This document shows, one piece after another, positions 1-5,863 of a stretch of DNA of 6,000 nt. Source of the stretch: Auritidibacter sp. Marseille-P8566 (GTDB taxonomy: Bacteria > Bacteroidota > Bacteroidia > Flavobacteriales > Flavobacteriaceae); contig CALPQA020000131.1 in NCBI GenBank assembly GCA_943325595.2, positions 1-6,000 of the forward strand, read 5' to 3'. Below the pieces are notes generated by a model. That model made no database searches, was not told where the DNA came from, and saw only the letters and a program-made list of their open reading frames with translations. The translations under genes were made by a program, and so were the position numbers. Position 1 is the stretch's first letter. Every line of letters begins with the position of its first letter.

Positions 1-1917
1 AACTAATATTTGATTGATATCGCTTCCATCCTCTGATTTTAAATTTAACCACAAACGATTTTTTTCCGTTGTTGTAGTTCTATTAAATTGGTGATTTTGA
101 TCTGGAACCCGCATCGAATTAGTGAAATTAACCGAACCAGAATTTTTTGCTTTTACAAAAAAACCTTGACCAACTTGTATAATGCCATTTGGAATTACAG
201 CTGGTGTATGGTAATTGGGATTGCCAACTAAAACTTCGGTTGCAGCAGTACCGCCGGTACTTGTCAAACTTGCATAATTTGTTCCCGTTGGAAATAAACC
301 ATTCGCATTCATGGATAATGTATGTTGATAAAAATAGATTGTGCCTTCAATACTTCCTGAGTTTGCCGCTAAGAACGCATTGGCATCAATAGCAGAAGCA
401 TAAGGATTTCCAATTAGATTATAGCCATTCGCTACGCCGTAAACTAAGGGAAAAGTAAGCGTTCCATTATTAGGAACTCCGCTAAATATACCTGTCCATT
501 CGGCTGGAACTGTAGCCGATTGGTTGTTTGGAGCACGAACCGCATACCCTTTTGCAGGTGCAAATTCTGACGAACTATTAATTGTAGAACTCAAATAAGC
601 ATTTGAAGTAGTGTCATAAGTGTAAAACCTATACGTTAAGGTTTCAGGAGAAAATTGATATGCATTTTGTCCAGTAACGGGAGAAGACCACAAAGTATGA
701 TCCAACCGAACAATAGTAGAGGTATTTCGCTTCACTACTATAGTACCAATATTAACTGCCAAAGAATTTCCTTGCAGTAAATTTGAATTGTTATTTAAAG
801 TAAAACTACTTCCTGTATCTACCGTAATGGGACCATACAAAATAACGTTCTTATTACTCTCTACAGTAACCTGGGCGTTATTTGTAACCTGTATAGAACA
901 AGCATTAAGGTCATCTATTATAGTGAAGTTTCCTGCAAAAATTACTAATTTAGTGTTGTTTGGAATTCCATTACTCCAACTACTGCCGTTCCATGTTGTT
1001 GAAAAAGCACAACCCACGGCATCAGTATCAATTATTCCGTTACAATTATCATCTATTCCATTACCGTAAATCTCTGTAGCATTTGGGTTTATCGCTGCAT
1101 TTGTATCATTACAATCGCTATTATTCAAGACATAACCTGCCTGAGAATAACACGATGGTGAATTACTATTTCCATATCCATCTTGATCTACATCGGCATA
1201 ATAGATATTTGAGCTGTTGGCAATACCATTATTTGATAACGATGTTCCGTAAGTTGATATCGCACCATTTACAGAAAATAATTTACAATTTAAAAGTCCA
1301 GTCACGCCAATAGAAATGGCGCCATTTGCAATAACTGTTCCTTTAAAAGTAGTATTTGCTGCTAATGAAAAGGCACCATTAACTATCCAATAAACATTGT
1401 TTGGCGATGCTCCGTTGGTTAAAATAACCGTAGTTCCATCGCCAGAGGTAAAGGCGCCTCCAAATTTTAATATGAATTTAGCGCCTGGATTATTCTGTGC
1501 ATCTAATGTTATTGTTCCAGCTGTTGAACCAGCACCAGCAATATAATAAACACCAGGAGTAATTGTTTCTCCACTTCCGAAAGCAGCGGCGTGTGAAGTA
1601 ATTGTTGGCGGTAAATTTTGAAAGGTTGTAAAGGCTGAAGATAAATCTAGAGCAGCACTTTGCGTAATGGCATTGGCAGTATGGAATACTCCACTGATTG
1701 CCGAAGTTTCAAAACCACTAATTAATCCTTCATTGGTCCCTATATCTCCAATTATTATTGAAGGAGCTACGTTACTAACAGCACCCGTAATAGTAAAAAT
1801 AGAAAATCCCGTGGCAGACCCCAGACTAGGCAAACATTGCGAATAAGAAGGAATTAACAAACAAAAAGATAGGACTGAAGCAAGGCAAACAATCCTATTT
1901 AAATAATATTTTTTCAT
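1..1917 (-). CDS. Secreted ice-binding-family (DUF3494) protein with MopE-like motif, T9SS-type architecture; C-terminus cut by window edge
   Basis: Translating the minus strand from the ATG at 1917 gives 639 codons with no stop up to the window edge, so the C-terminus is missing. Residues 1-26 are a signal peptide (MKKYYLNRIV, hydrophobic stretch, then SYS before Q27). Residues about 31-228 match the DUF3494 ice-binding fold: SLGSATGF near the start, GDIGTN at 57-62, TPGVYY at 120-125, LDAQNNPGAKFILKF at 138-152, and FKGTVIANGAISIG at 191-204. Residues about 239-297 hold an Asp/Asn-rich MopE-type putative metal-binding motif (DVDQDGYGN, DCND, GIDDNCNG). Residues about 305-639 are beta-rich, with WSSPVTGQ near 410 and NLIGNPYASAIDANAF near 500, as is common in T9SS cargo of Flavobacteriia. 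By family, DUF3494 proteins bind ice or act in surface adhesion. Ice activity here is inferred, since many family members are untested. A C-terminal sorting domain is expected beyond the window but not seen. Confident on family, less so on function. Confidence 0.88.
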   Translation of the reverse strand, partial: MKKYYLNRIVCLASVLSFCLLIPSYSQCLPSLGSATGFSIFTITGAVSNVAPSIIIGDIGTNEGLISGFETSAISGVFHTANAITQSAALDLSSAFTTFQNLPPTITSHAAAFGSGETITPGVYYIAGAGSTAGTITLDAQNNPGAKFILKFGGAFTSGDGTTVILTNGASPNNVYWIVNGAFSLAANTTFKGTVIANGAISIGVTGLLNCKLFSVNGAISTYGTSLSNNGIANSSNIYYADVDQDGYGNSNSPSCYSQAGYVLNNSDCNDTNAAINPNATEIYGNGIDDNCNGIIDTDAVGCAFSTTWNGSSWSNGIPNNTKLVIFAGNFTIIDDLNACSIQVTNNAQVTVESNKNVILYGPITVDTGSSFTLNNNSNLLQGNSLAVNIGTIVVKRNTSTIVRLDHTLWSSPVTGQNAYQFSPETLTYRFYTYDTTSNAYLSSTINSSSEFAPAKGYAVRAPNNQSATVPAEWTGIFSGVPNNGTLTFPLVYGVANGYNLIGNPYASAIDANAFLAANSGSIEGTIYFYQHTLSMNANGLFPTGTNYASLTSTGGTAATEVLVGNPNYHTPAVIPNGIIQVGQGFFVKAKNSGSVNFTNSMRVPDQNHQFNRTTTTEKNRLWLNLKSEDGSDINQILV

Positions 1918-1986
1918 AATTTAAACTATTGATTTAATTGAAAATTTTAATTTTTCTAAATAATTAACTTGACATAATAGATTTTG

Positions 1987-1994
1987 CAAAAGTA
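1987..1994 (-). promoter_or_regulatory. Bacteroidota-type -7 promoter box for the ice-binding-family gene
   Basis: On the minus strand this reads TACTTTTG, an exact match to the TAnnTTTG -7 consensus of Bacteroidota. It lies about 70 nt upstream of the ATG at 1917, which would leave a 5' leader of roughly 60 nt. No TTG is present at the usual -33 distance, where the sequence is a run of A and T, so the assignment rests on the -7 box and its position alone. Confidence 0.45.
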
Positions 1995-2258
1995 CCGTAA
2001 ACACTAGTTACTTAAATATTTTTTAACATTAAAGAACTATAATACAGTATTTTAAATTAAATTAATTAAACTTAAACTAAGGCAATAGACGCAAAATAAA
2101 AACAATAACACCCATCAATTAACATATTAATCCGAATGATGAAGTAAATGAGGAAAAAGCTAACGATTACTGTTATAATAGATAAATCAAAATAATAAAC
2201 TTTTTGTGTATTTAATGTTAACAAAACATAACGAAACAGTCCTAAATACAATACGCCC

Positions 2259-2285
2259 CCCCCTTTAAACAAGATTTAAAGGGGG
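2259..2285. terminator. Perfect 11-bp hairpin, likely terminator of the 2385-2870 gene
   Basis: CCCCCTTTAAA at 2259-2269 and TTTAAAGGGGG at 2275-2285 are exact reverse complements around a 5-base loop (CAAGA). The hairpin lies about 100 nt past the stop of the minus-strand gene ending at 2385. No T-run follows on the minus strand. On the plus strand TTTAGTTTA follows, which is a weak one. It may therefore stop transcription inefficiently or protect a 3' end. Three extra C residues at 2256-2258 make a run of eight C. Confidence 0.5.
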
Positions 2286-2384
2286 TTTAGTTTAAGTAAA
2301 ATCAGTATTTCGAGCTTCTAGCGCTTTGGTACGTCATTTCATCTGGACTTTATAGTATCCGATTTATACGAATAGAATTTTAAA

Positions 2385-2870
2385 TTATTTCCTGCCTTTT
2401 CCATGACCATTATTGCCATGGCCTTCGTTTCCTCTTCCGCTTTCATGTTCTCTTCCGTTGTCGTGATCATTATTGTCATGATGTTCTTCTCGTCGCCCAA
2501 TAGCTCTTTGCGGTCTATTGTATCCTTTAAAATATTTTACTTTGTCGTATCTGTAGTTCACATAGGGCCTTGAACCATGATAATCATTTAATACTACTTT
2601 GTACCCACTGTACAAGTCATAGTTTCGGTATTGTCTTGGCAAAAAACCAGAGCGAATCCAAATTCCTCCGCTATTATAAATAAATTGGGAGGCATTAACA
2701 TCATAATAGGCCTGAACATCGGGGAGGTAATAATAGTTTACATTAGAATAACCAGACGGCCCCCAAGATGGCTGTGATCCTAAATTTACATTTATTGACA
2801 CTTGCGAGTGGATGGCATTGGATGCAAAAAGCAGTGCCAAGGCTAGGGTTAATTGTTTTAAACTTTTCAT
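2385..2870 (-). CDS. Small exported protein of unknown function with His/Gly/Asn-rich tail
   Basis: 161 codons from the ATG at 2870 to a TAA at 2385. Residues 1-22 are a signal peptide (KSLKQ, then LALALLFASNA, ending HSQ), so the product should be exported. Residues about 24-120 form a Tyr/Asn-rich core with patches WGPSGYSNVNYYYLPDVQ (36-53), SGGIWIRSGFLP (67-78) and YRNYDLYSGYKVVLND (81-96). I recognise this pattern from uncharacterised exported proteins of Flavobacteriia but know of no assigned function. Residues about 126-161 are low-complexity, charged and rich in His, Gly, Asn and Arg, with His at 130, 131, 136, 142, 151 and 156. Such a tail could bind metal, but that is only inference. 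The gene follows the 105-residue membrane-protein gene by 54 nt on the same strand, so the two may share a transcript. No clear Shine-Dalgarno sequence precedes the ATG, which is usual in this phylum. Confidence 0.85.
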   Translation of the reverse strand: MKSLKQLTLALALLFASNAIHSQVSINVNLGSQPSWGPSGYSNVNYYYLPDVQAYYDVNASQFIYNSGGIWIRSGFLPRQYRNYDLYSGYKVVLNDYHGSRPYVNYRYDKVKYFKGYNRPQRAIGRREEHHDNNDHDNGREHESGRGNEGHGNNGHGKGRK

Positions 2871-2924
2871 TTCGTTTTGTTTTAGTTTGTGTATGGGAGA
2901 TGGATTTTGGGTTTTTGTCCTTAA

Positions 2925-3242
2925 TTATAAAAGAATAATTAACAACAAAATGATGATGATGATGGCACCAACAGATAAATAAACCCCATTATTAGAAGCT
3001 TTCAATGTAGCTTTTATGGTGCGAACTTCTTTACGAAGTGCTTTTTTTTCTGAGTGGGTCATTGCCGATTTGTCCATCGTTTTGATTTCTTCTAATCGAG
3101 ACAGCATCACTTTTACCTCAGCAGGAACTTCTTTTGGGTTTTCAGTAATTGCAATTGGATTGATTGCTTTAGCAGTAATTGTAGACGGAAAAACACTTAA
3201 CGACATCATTAATACCATTAAGTAAAGGATTGCTTTTTTCAT
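2925..3242 (-). CDS. Small membrane-anchored exported protein of unknown function
   Basis: 105 codons from the ATG at 3242 to a TAA at 2925. Residues 1-25 form a signal peptide (MKKAILYLMVLMMSLSVFPS, then TITAKA). Residues about 37-83 are charged and predicted helical, with ETHSEKK-like Lys/Glu spacing (MTHSEKKALRKEV at 61-73) that could form a short coiled coil. Residues 87-105 are a very hydrophobic C-terminal helix (VYLSVGAIIIIILLLIILL) ending at the last residue. After signal cleavage the protein should sit in the inner membrane by its C-terminal anchor with its helical part in the periplasm. Short proteins ending in this VYLSVGAIIIII-type anchor are familiar from Bacteroidota genomes and are uncharacterised. 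It lies just upstream of the His-rich exported-protein gene. The plus-strand frame over 3016-3225 is its antisense shadow. Confidence 0.85.
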   Translation of the reverse strand: MKKAILYLMVLMMSLSVFPSTITAKAINPIAITENPKEVPAEVKVMLSRLEEIKTMDKSAMTHSEKKALRKEVRTIKATLKASNNGVYLSVGAIIIIILLLIILL

Positions 3243-3611
3243 TTTATTTGAATTTAAATTATTAGATTATATCTGCTACAAAATTGAAAAATAGTATCCC
3301 ATCATGCGTTACATGTTTTGCAGCAATAGTTGCACAATTCCCACTTTAGAAATGGGACGCGCTATAGATTCTAGAAAAAGCCTGAGGTAACATTAAAAAA
3401 AATGAGCATACAAATCGCAATCCCTCTCTTATTACAAAATATATAAGAAAACTTTAATAAAAAGGTGTTTTGACAGCTGTAGCGAAGTCTGTGATTGTAA
3501 GTACTAGAAAGCAGTTATGAAAAGGGTATTACATGCATCCAATATTTACGTTATCAAACTAAAGTAGGTGTGTATAAAGAAAGAGAACATTAAAAATTCA
3601 ATTTAAAGAAT
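3243..3611. other. Non-coding stretch between the exported-protein genes and the cys operon terminator
   Basis: No frame here looks coding on either strand; the best ones are about 14 codons long. It must hold the promoter of the gene starting at 3242, but I found no exact TAnnTTTG box. The parts around 3300-3380 and 3465-3540 look less AT-rich than the usual spacer in this window. A compact hairpin sits at 3339-3357. A long 5' leader or a small RNA cannot be excluded. Confidence 0.5.
3339..3357 (-). other. Hairpin in the upstream region of the 105-residue membrane-protein gene
   Basis: TCCCA at 3339-3343 pairs with TGGGA at 3353-3357. Read as minus-strand RNA, three more pairs (one G-U) close the stem to 8 bp around a 3-base CUA loop. 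On the plus strand the same spot has a C-A mismatch, so the structure favours minus-strand transcription, in the direction of the gene starting at 3242. No T-run follows, so it is not an obvious terminator. Confidence 0.35.
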
Positions 3612-3646
3612 AAAAAAACCTAAAATAGCAATTACGATTTTAGGTT
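3612..3646 (-). terminator. Rho-independent terminator of the cysE-cysK operon
   Basis: AACCTAAAAT at 3617-3626 and ATTTTAGGTT at 3637-3646 are exact reverse complements (10-bp stem, 10-base loop). On the minus strand the stem runs straight into a run of T (complement of the A-run at 3612-3618). It begins about 22 nt after the cysK stop codon, the expected place for the operon's end. Confidence 0.85.
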
Positions 3647-3668
3647 CTTTGTTATATGATATAATCTA

Positions 3669-4577
3669 TTAAAATAATCCTTCAACAGAGAGGTATCGTT
3701 CTCCCGTGTCGTAATTAAAAGTCAATACCACAGCCTCACTCGGAATGCTTTCTAATTTTTTGACAACTGCAGCAAGAGAGGCTCCAGTAGAAATTCCTAC
3801 CATAATACCTTCCGTTTTTGCAATTTTTTTGGTATAATAGAAAGCATCTTCTTTATTAATTTGAATGACTTCGTCGATTGCATTCGCATGGTAATTTTTA
3901 GGAACAAATCCAGCCCCAATTCCTTGAATAGGGTGCGGTGCAGGACTTCCGCCACTTAAAACTGGTGACGCTTCAGGCTCTACCGCAATAACTTGTAGCT
4001 TTGGAAAATGTGGTTTTAAAAATTCGGCTACTCCTGTAATATGACCTCCCGTTCCTACTCCCGTAATAATATAATCCAATCCGTCGGGAAAGTCATTTAA
4101 TATCTCTTGCGCTGTCGTTTTTTTATGAATTTCAACGTTTGATTCGTTTTCAAATTGTTTCGGTGACCAACCGTTTGGAGTTTCTAAAACTAATTCGGCA
4201 GCACGTTCTATTGCGCCTTTCATTCCTTTTTCACGAGGCGTTAATTCAAACTCTGCCCCGTAAATTTCCATTAATTTTCTTCGCTCCAAACTCATCGATT
4301 CTGGCATGACCAAAATTACCTTGTACCCTTTTACGGCAGCTACTAAAGCCAATCCAATACCAGTATTTCCCGATGTTGGTTCAATGATTACGCTATTTGG
4401 GTTCAAAAGTCCTTTTTGTTCAGCATCTTCAATCATTGCCAAAGCAATTCTGTCTTTAATGCTCCCTCCTGGGTTTGCTTTTTCTAACTTGATCCAAACA
4501 TTTTTGTTTTTAAACATTCGGTCTAAGTGCACAACTGGTGTGTTTCCGATGGTTTGTAAAATTGAGTTTGCTTTCAT
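3669..4577 (-). CDS. cysK: Cysteine synthase (O-acetylserine sulfhydrylase), PLP-dependent
   Basis: 302 codons from the ATG at 4577. The enzyme replaces the acetyl group of O-acetyl-L-serine with sulfide to give L-cysteine, in the cytoplasm. All key family motifs are present: NPGGSIKDR at 35-43 with the Schiff-base lysine K41; the substrate loop EPTSGNTG at 66-73; the PLP phosphate loop GVGTGG at 173-178; [10 protein letters not shown] at 217-226; and GISTGAS at 261-267, supplying the serine near the PLP pyridine nitrogen. The IQGIGAGF and PTSGNTG forms resemble CysK more than E. coli CysM, although the length (302) is that of the compact CysM size class, so databases may label it CysM. AAGG lies 4 nt before the ATG as a weak Shine-Dalgarno. 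The gene follows cysE by 32 nt on the same strand and is closed by a terminator, so the two form an operon. No key residue is missing. Confidence 0.95.
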   Translation of the reverse strand: MKANSILQTIGNTPVVHLDRMFKNKNVWIKLEKANPGGSIKDRIALAMIEDAEQKGLLNPNSVIIEPTSGNTGIGLALVAAVKGYKVILVMPESMSLERRKLMEIYGAEFELTPREKGMKGAIERAAELVLETPNGWSPKQFENESNVEIHKKTTAQEILNDFPDGLDYIITGVGTGGHITGVAEFLKPHFPKLQVIAVEPEASPVLSGGSPAPHPIQGIGAGFVPKNYHANAIDEVIQINKEDAFYYTKKIAKTEGIMVGISTGASLAAVVKKLESIPSEAVVLTFNYDTGERYLSVEGLF

Positions 4578-4609
4578 AACACCTTTTTTTAATTTTTACT
4601 CTATTTAAT

Positions 4610-5434
4610 TTAAATACTAAAATTCAATGATTCAGGGAAATTATTCTTTGTCTTTACTATAATTTCACTTTTGTTAAACACCATAGAATAGGAAGGAATA
4701 GAATTCGTAATCCAAACATTACCTCCAATTATAGATTCTTTTCCAATTACCGTTTTTCCTCCCAAAATGGATGCGTTTGCATATATAATTACATTGTCTT
4801 GAATGGTTGGGTGCCGCTTTTTTTGAGCTTCTTCTTTGCTTACACTCAAAGCTCCAAGCGTTACACCTTGGTATATTTTCACCCCTTTACCAATGTTAGT
4901 TGTTTCTCCAATTACAACCCCTGTTCCGTGATCTATAAAAAAACGTTCTCCAATTGAAGCGCCTGGATGAATATCGATTCCAGTTTTGCTGTGTGCATAT
5001 TCAGCAATCAATCGCGACAAAACGTAGCTTTTATTCAACCATAATTCGTTCGCTATTCTGTGAACCGTTATTGCAAAAAAACCTGGATACGCTAACAGAA
5101 CCTCACTTTTTGATTTTGCGGCAGGATCAAATTCTAAAACCGCTTCTAAATCTTCCAGTAATTTTTTGTGTAGGACGGTAACATTTTTGAAAAACTTCTC
5201 TACTAATTGACGCGCTTTTAATTCTGAAAAATATTCTTCTAGTAATAATTCTGTTAGGACTGCCTTTAATTCCGATTCTTTAGCTATAAAAAAAGTAAGA
5301 TCCGCATATTCTATTTGATTACAAAACAACCAATTACAACATTCATTAATCCAATATTTTACCTTTTTTTTATTTAAAAAAACTCTTTCTTCCGAAAAAT
5401 TTGCTTCAAAAATTACTTGATTTTCTGATTTCAT
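4610..5434 (-). CDS. cysE: Serine O-acetyltransferase
   Basis: 274 codons from the ATG at 5434 to a TAA at 4610, close to the usual length. The enzyme moves acetyl from acetyl-CoA to L-serine, giving the O-acetylserine used by the neighbouring CysK. Residues about 1-145 are the helical N-terminal domain. Residues about 152-250 are the left-handed parallel beta-helix of hexapeptide repeats (GIDIHPGASIGERFFIDHGTG at 152-172, then VVIGETTNIG, GVTLGAL, ASILGGKTVIG). Expected catalytic residues are present: D154 in DIHPG, H169 in IDHGTG, and H208 in KRHPTI. The GALSVSKEEAQKKRHP insertion is the form I associate with Bacteroidota enzymes. The last residue is Ile274, matching the C-terminal isoleucine that inserts into CysK in the cysteine synthase complex. 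The first gene of a two-gene operon; its leader carries a possible attenuator that ends 13 nt before the start codon. Confidence 0.95.
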   Translation of the reverse strand: MKSENQVIFEANFSEERVFLNKKKVKYWINECCNWLFCNQIEYADLTFFIAKESELKAVLTELLLEEYFSELKARQLVEKFFKNVTVLHKKLLEDLEAVLEFDPAAKSKSEVLLAYPGFFAITVHRIANELWLNKSYVLSRLIAEYAHSKTGIDIHPGASIGERFFIDHGTGVVIGETTNIGKGVKIYQGVTLGALSVSKEEAQKKRHPTIQDNVIIYANASILGGKTVIGKESIIGGNVWITNSIPSYSMVFNKSEIIVKTKNNFPESLNFSI

Positions 5435-5447
5435 TTCTATGTAAATT

Positions 5448-5476
5448 AAAAAAAACTCTTCAAATGCTTGAAAAGT
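5448..5476 (-). terminator. Terminator-like hairpin with T-run in the cysE leader
   Basis: As minus-strand RNA, 5476-5468 (ACUUUUCAA) pairs with 5463-5455 (UUGAAGAGU) in a 9-bp stem with one G-U pair and a 4-base loop, followed by seven U (5454-5448). On the plus strand the G-U pair becomes a C-A mismatch, so the structure is specific to the cysE direction. It ends 13 nt before the cysE ATG. It could stop readthrough from the upstream gene, but its place makes a leader attenuator more attractive. The stem is AU-rich and may be weak. Confidence 0.55.
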
Positions 5477-5545
5477 TTTTAAATTTTAAATGCTATTAAT
5501 AGTTAAATTCAACACACAAAATTTCGCTCTTCACTTGTAATGAAG
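5469..5545 (-). promoter_or_regulatory. Candidate antiterminator and competing hairpin in the cysE leader
   Basis: As minus-strand RNA, segment 1 (CUUCAUU, 5545-5539) pairs with segment 2 (AGUGAAG, 5535-5529) in a 7-bp hairpin (one G-U) with a 3-base loop. Segment 2 (UGAAGAG, 5533-5527) can instead pair over 7 positions (one G-U) with CUUUUCA at 5475-5469, the left arm of the terminator hairpin. The two foldings exclude each other, as in amino-acid attenuators. Segment 1 starts 2 nt after the first Cys codon of the small frame. The pairings are short and could arise by chance in AT-rich DNA. Confidence 0.4.
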
Positions 5546-5583
5546 GGGCACCAATTTAAATAAAAGTTATTACTGTTTTTCAT
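5509..5583 (-). CDS. Candidate 24-residue leader peptide of the cysE-cysK operon
   Basis: A 24-codon frame from the ATG at 5583 to a TGA at 5509, 74 nt upstream of cysE. It begins MKNSNNFYLNWC and ends NFVC. Cys codons stand at position 12 (TGC, 5550-5548) and at position 24, directly before the stop. Cysteine is rare in proteins and here the product of the downstream operon. The frame overlaps the first of two competing hairpins, with the Cys12 codon 2 nt ahead of it. A ribosome waiting there for cysteinyl-tRNA would cover the first arm, free the second, and favour the antiterminator. There is no clear ribosome-binding sequence, which is normal in this phylum. I know of no named homologue; a short chance frame is a real alternative. 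Confidence 0.4.
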   Translation of the reverse strand: MKNSNNFYLNWCPFITSEERNFVC

Positions 5584-5605
5584 ATTTCAATTTAACTTTA
5601 TTGTG

Positions 5606-5640
5606 AGAAAATTATATATTTAAATCTTTTAAATGTTCAA
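5606..5640 (-). promoter_or_regulatory. Candidate promoter of the cysE-cysK operon
   Basis: On the minus strand TTGAAC (5640-5635) is followed after 18 nt by TATAAT (5616-5611). Overlapping it is TAATTTTC (5613-5606), a 7 of 8 match to the Bacteroidota -7 box TAnnTTTG, with TTG 24 nt upstream, slightly longer than usual. Transcription would start near 5600, leaving about 165 nt of leader that contains the small Cys-bearing frame and both hairpins. In DNA this AT-rich such matches are not rare. Confidence 0.4.
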
Positions 5641-5863
5641 AACTTTCTTACAAAATTGCAACATATATTGATTGAAATTGAATATTTAACTTTATTTTAA
5701 ATTGCTTAGTGTTAAATTGAAGAATTAAAGTTTGTGATAAGTCATCATTGATGCTTTTCAATGCTATCCCCTTTCAATTAATAACTAACAAAGTGGTATG
5801 TGAGTGTCCATTTTTTCAGTACTTCAAGTTTCTGAATTTTGCTAGGGTAACGTTATCCTTTAT

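Larger units (their letters stand above)
1918..2384. other. Non-coding intergenic stretch
   Basis: I see no credible gene here. The left part is the AT-rich upstream region of the ice-binding-family gene with its promoter box. The right part is the 3' flank of the small exported-protein gene and contains one strong hairpin at 2259-2285. A 66-codon minus-strand frame at 2072-2272 begins with TTG inside that hairpin and looks like chance. Confidence 0.6.
5435..5863. other. cysE upstream region between the fic-like gene and cysE
   Basis: A very AT-rich spacer of 429 nt. The half nearest cysE holds a promoter-like sequence, a 24-codon open frame and two hairpins, described separately. The half nearest the fic-like gene has a 6-bp hairpin at 5746-5763 (CATTGA/TCAATG, 6-base loop) without a T-run, which might be that gene's 3' end. 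Related GTTAAATT motifs occur several times through the spacer. No conventional-size gene is visible. Confidence 0.6.

Noticed and set aside
189..1313. Three plus-strand frames (189-392, 788-1069, 1083-1313)
   Set aside because: They lie antisense to the continuous 639-codon ice-binding-family gene and their products look like no known protein; the minus-strand frame has clear domains.
1..1917. Lipoprotein signal in the ice-binding-family protein (Cys at residue 28)
   Set aside because: The residues before the Cys are YSQ; Gln at the -1 position does not fit a lipobox, so an ordinary signal peptide is the better reading.
2072..2272. 66-codon minus-strand frame with a hydrophobic product
   Set aside because: It starts with TTG inside the loop of a perfect hairpin, has no recognisable motif, and its hydrophobic, Ile/Phe/Tyr-rich make-up is what AT-rich non-coding DNA gives.
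3016..3225. 69-codon plus-strand frame
   Set aside because: Fully antisense to the 105-residue exported-protein gene, which has a good signal peptide and membrane anchor.
3402..3446. 14-codon plus-strand frame (MSIQIAIPLLLQNI)
   Set aside because: Too short, no context and no link to a neighbouring plus-strand gene.
4306..5181. Plus-strand frames over cysK and cysE (4306-4608, 4954-5181)
   Set aside because: Antisense shadows of two well-supported enzyme genes.
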